Shown here in pieces: positions 15,459 through 15,916 of a DNA stretch of 15,916 bases. Origin of the DNA: Prevotella sp. UBA4376 (GTDB lineage Bacteria; Bacteroidota; Bacteroidia; Bacteroidales; Bacteroidaceae); NCBI GenBank assembly GCA_002391185.1, contig DGRY01000105.1:9539-25454 (forward strand), written 5' to 3'. Under the pieces are notes generated by a model. That model searched no databases. It saw only the letters and a program-made list of their open reading frames with translations, and had not been told where the DNA came from. Positions within the stretch are counted from its first letter, which is position 1, and each line of letters opens with the position of its first letter. The translations under genes were made by a program, and so were the position numbers.

Positions 15459-15916
15459 TTAGTGAATTGCAGGATTTTGCAACTGAATACATTCACGAAG
15501 AATAGCATAAGGCTCAGAATTATACTGAGTAACATTGTAGTTTCTGTGACCAAAGAATGCACCAAAGCCACCCTTGCGACCCTTTGCTGGCTGATACTTA
15601 GCCTGATTCTTCAAGCCCTGAAGATCTGTTCCCCAGTTATCACCCACATTTTCGCAGAACACTGTTTTCTCTATAGGCCACGAGCCTTCGTTTGTGCCGC
15701 CACCATAAGCCTGCTTGAAATAATACTCGCAAAGAGGTTCTATTGCTGTAGTAGGCGAACCAGGAGCGTCCACACAAAGCATCTTGTTGCAAGAAGCCTC
15801 GGTGATGTTCAGGTTTGGATAACGTTTCTTGAGGAAAGCAAGGCGCTCTTCCTTTGTCTGCTCTGGGTTAGGACCCATATACAATGCCAAGCGCTTCATA
15901 AACTGCACAAACTTAT
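15459..15916 (-). CDS. GH18-type lipoprotein, C-terminal part (cut by window edge)
   Basis: About 152 residues are visible. The frame stays open to the right edge, so this is a partial gene rather than a complete 149-residue protein; the apparent start at 15908 is GTG inside the reading frame. The segment matches the C-terminal part of the GH18 protein at 5102-6121: CNK, YYFKQAYG, (M/I)EKTVFCE, a K(Y/F)xPxxGRKGGFGA stretch, and (R)E(A/C)IQ(I/L)QNPA near the stop. The DxxDxDxE catalytic motif would lie outside the window, so whether it is an active endoglycosidase or an inactive binding homologue is open. It is followed by the LamG and F5/8 lipoprotein genes, the same order as in the other cluster. 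Confidence 0.82.
   Translation of the reverse strand, partial: KFVQFMKRLALYMGPNPEQTKEERLAFLKKRYPNLNITEASCNKMLCVDAPGSPTTAIEPLCEYYFKQAYGGGTNEGSWPIEKTVFCENVGDNWGTDLQGLKNQAKYQPAKGRKGGFGAFFGHRNYNVTQYNSEPYAILRECIQLQNPAIH

Noticed and set aside
15459..15908. Complete small protein of 149 residues
   Set aside because: The first codon is an internal GTG and the frame stays open to the window edge. Homology to the GH18 protein shows it is a C-terminal fragment of a longer gene.

Overview
The window looks like a chromosomal segment of a gut or rumen Bacteroidales bacterium, most likely Prevotella-like. The evidence is AT-rich DNA, SusC/SusD pairs, DUF1735 (BT_3987-like) lipoproteins, a FecR-type anti-sigma factor, mostly absent Shine-Dalgarno sequences, and a promoter of the Bacteroidetes TTTG-N19-TAnnTTTG type. 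Genus and species cannot be fixed from the sequence alone. Every protein gene lies on the minus strand; the only plus-strand gene is the 3' end of a tRNA at the left edge.

Reading in the direction of transcription (right to left): (1) 15916-13098 is the tail of one polysaccharide-utilisation cluster: the C-terminal part of a GH18-type protein, a DUF1735+LamG lipoprotein and a DUF1735+F5/8-type C lipoprotein, closed by a good intrinsic terminator at 12979-13010. (2) 13097-12709 is non-coding and holds that terminator, three compact palindromes and a 7-nt-period repeat. (3) 12708-2456 is a second, apparently complete unit: FecR anti-sigma factor, a DUF1573 periplasmic protein, SusC, SusD, a GH18 endoglycosidase-like lipoprotein, a DUF1735+LamG lipoprotein and a lipoprotein with two DUF1735 domains plus an F5/8 domain, closed by a terminator at 2393-2427. 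(4) 2385-2118 is an array of three and a fraction 83-bp tandem repeats that carries the likely promoter of the last gene. (5) 2070-259 is a periplasmic GH29 alpha-L-fucosidase. (6) 258-1 is a convergent region with two plus-strand hairpin terminators behind the tRNA.

Inferred working model: the surface GH18 enzyme, helped by two surface glycan-binding lipoproteins, releases glycan from glycoproteins, probably N-glycans by analogy with the BT3983-BT3987 type of PUL. SusC/SusD imports it, and the GH29 enzyme trims alpha-1,3/1,4-fucose in the periplasm. Other exoglycosidases needed for full breakdown are not in the window.

Points that stand out are the 83-bp promoter-like repeats ahead of the fucosidase, the two paralogous GH18-LamG-F5/8 trios on either side of the regulator, a FecR with neither an adjacent sigma factor nor an STN domain on its SusC, and a DUF1573 gene lodged between FecR and SusC. 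I see no strong evidence for a wholly new system; this is mainly a PUL with unusual regulatory architecture.
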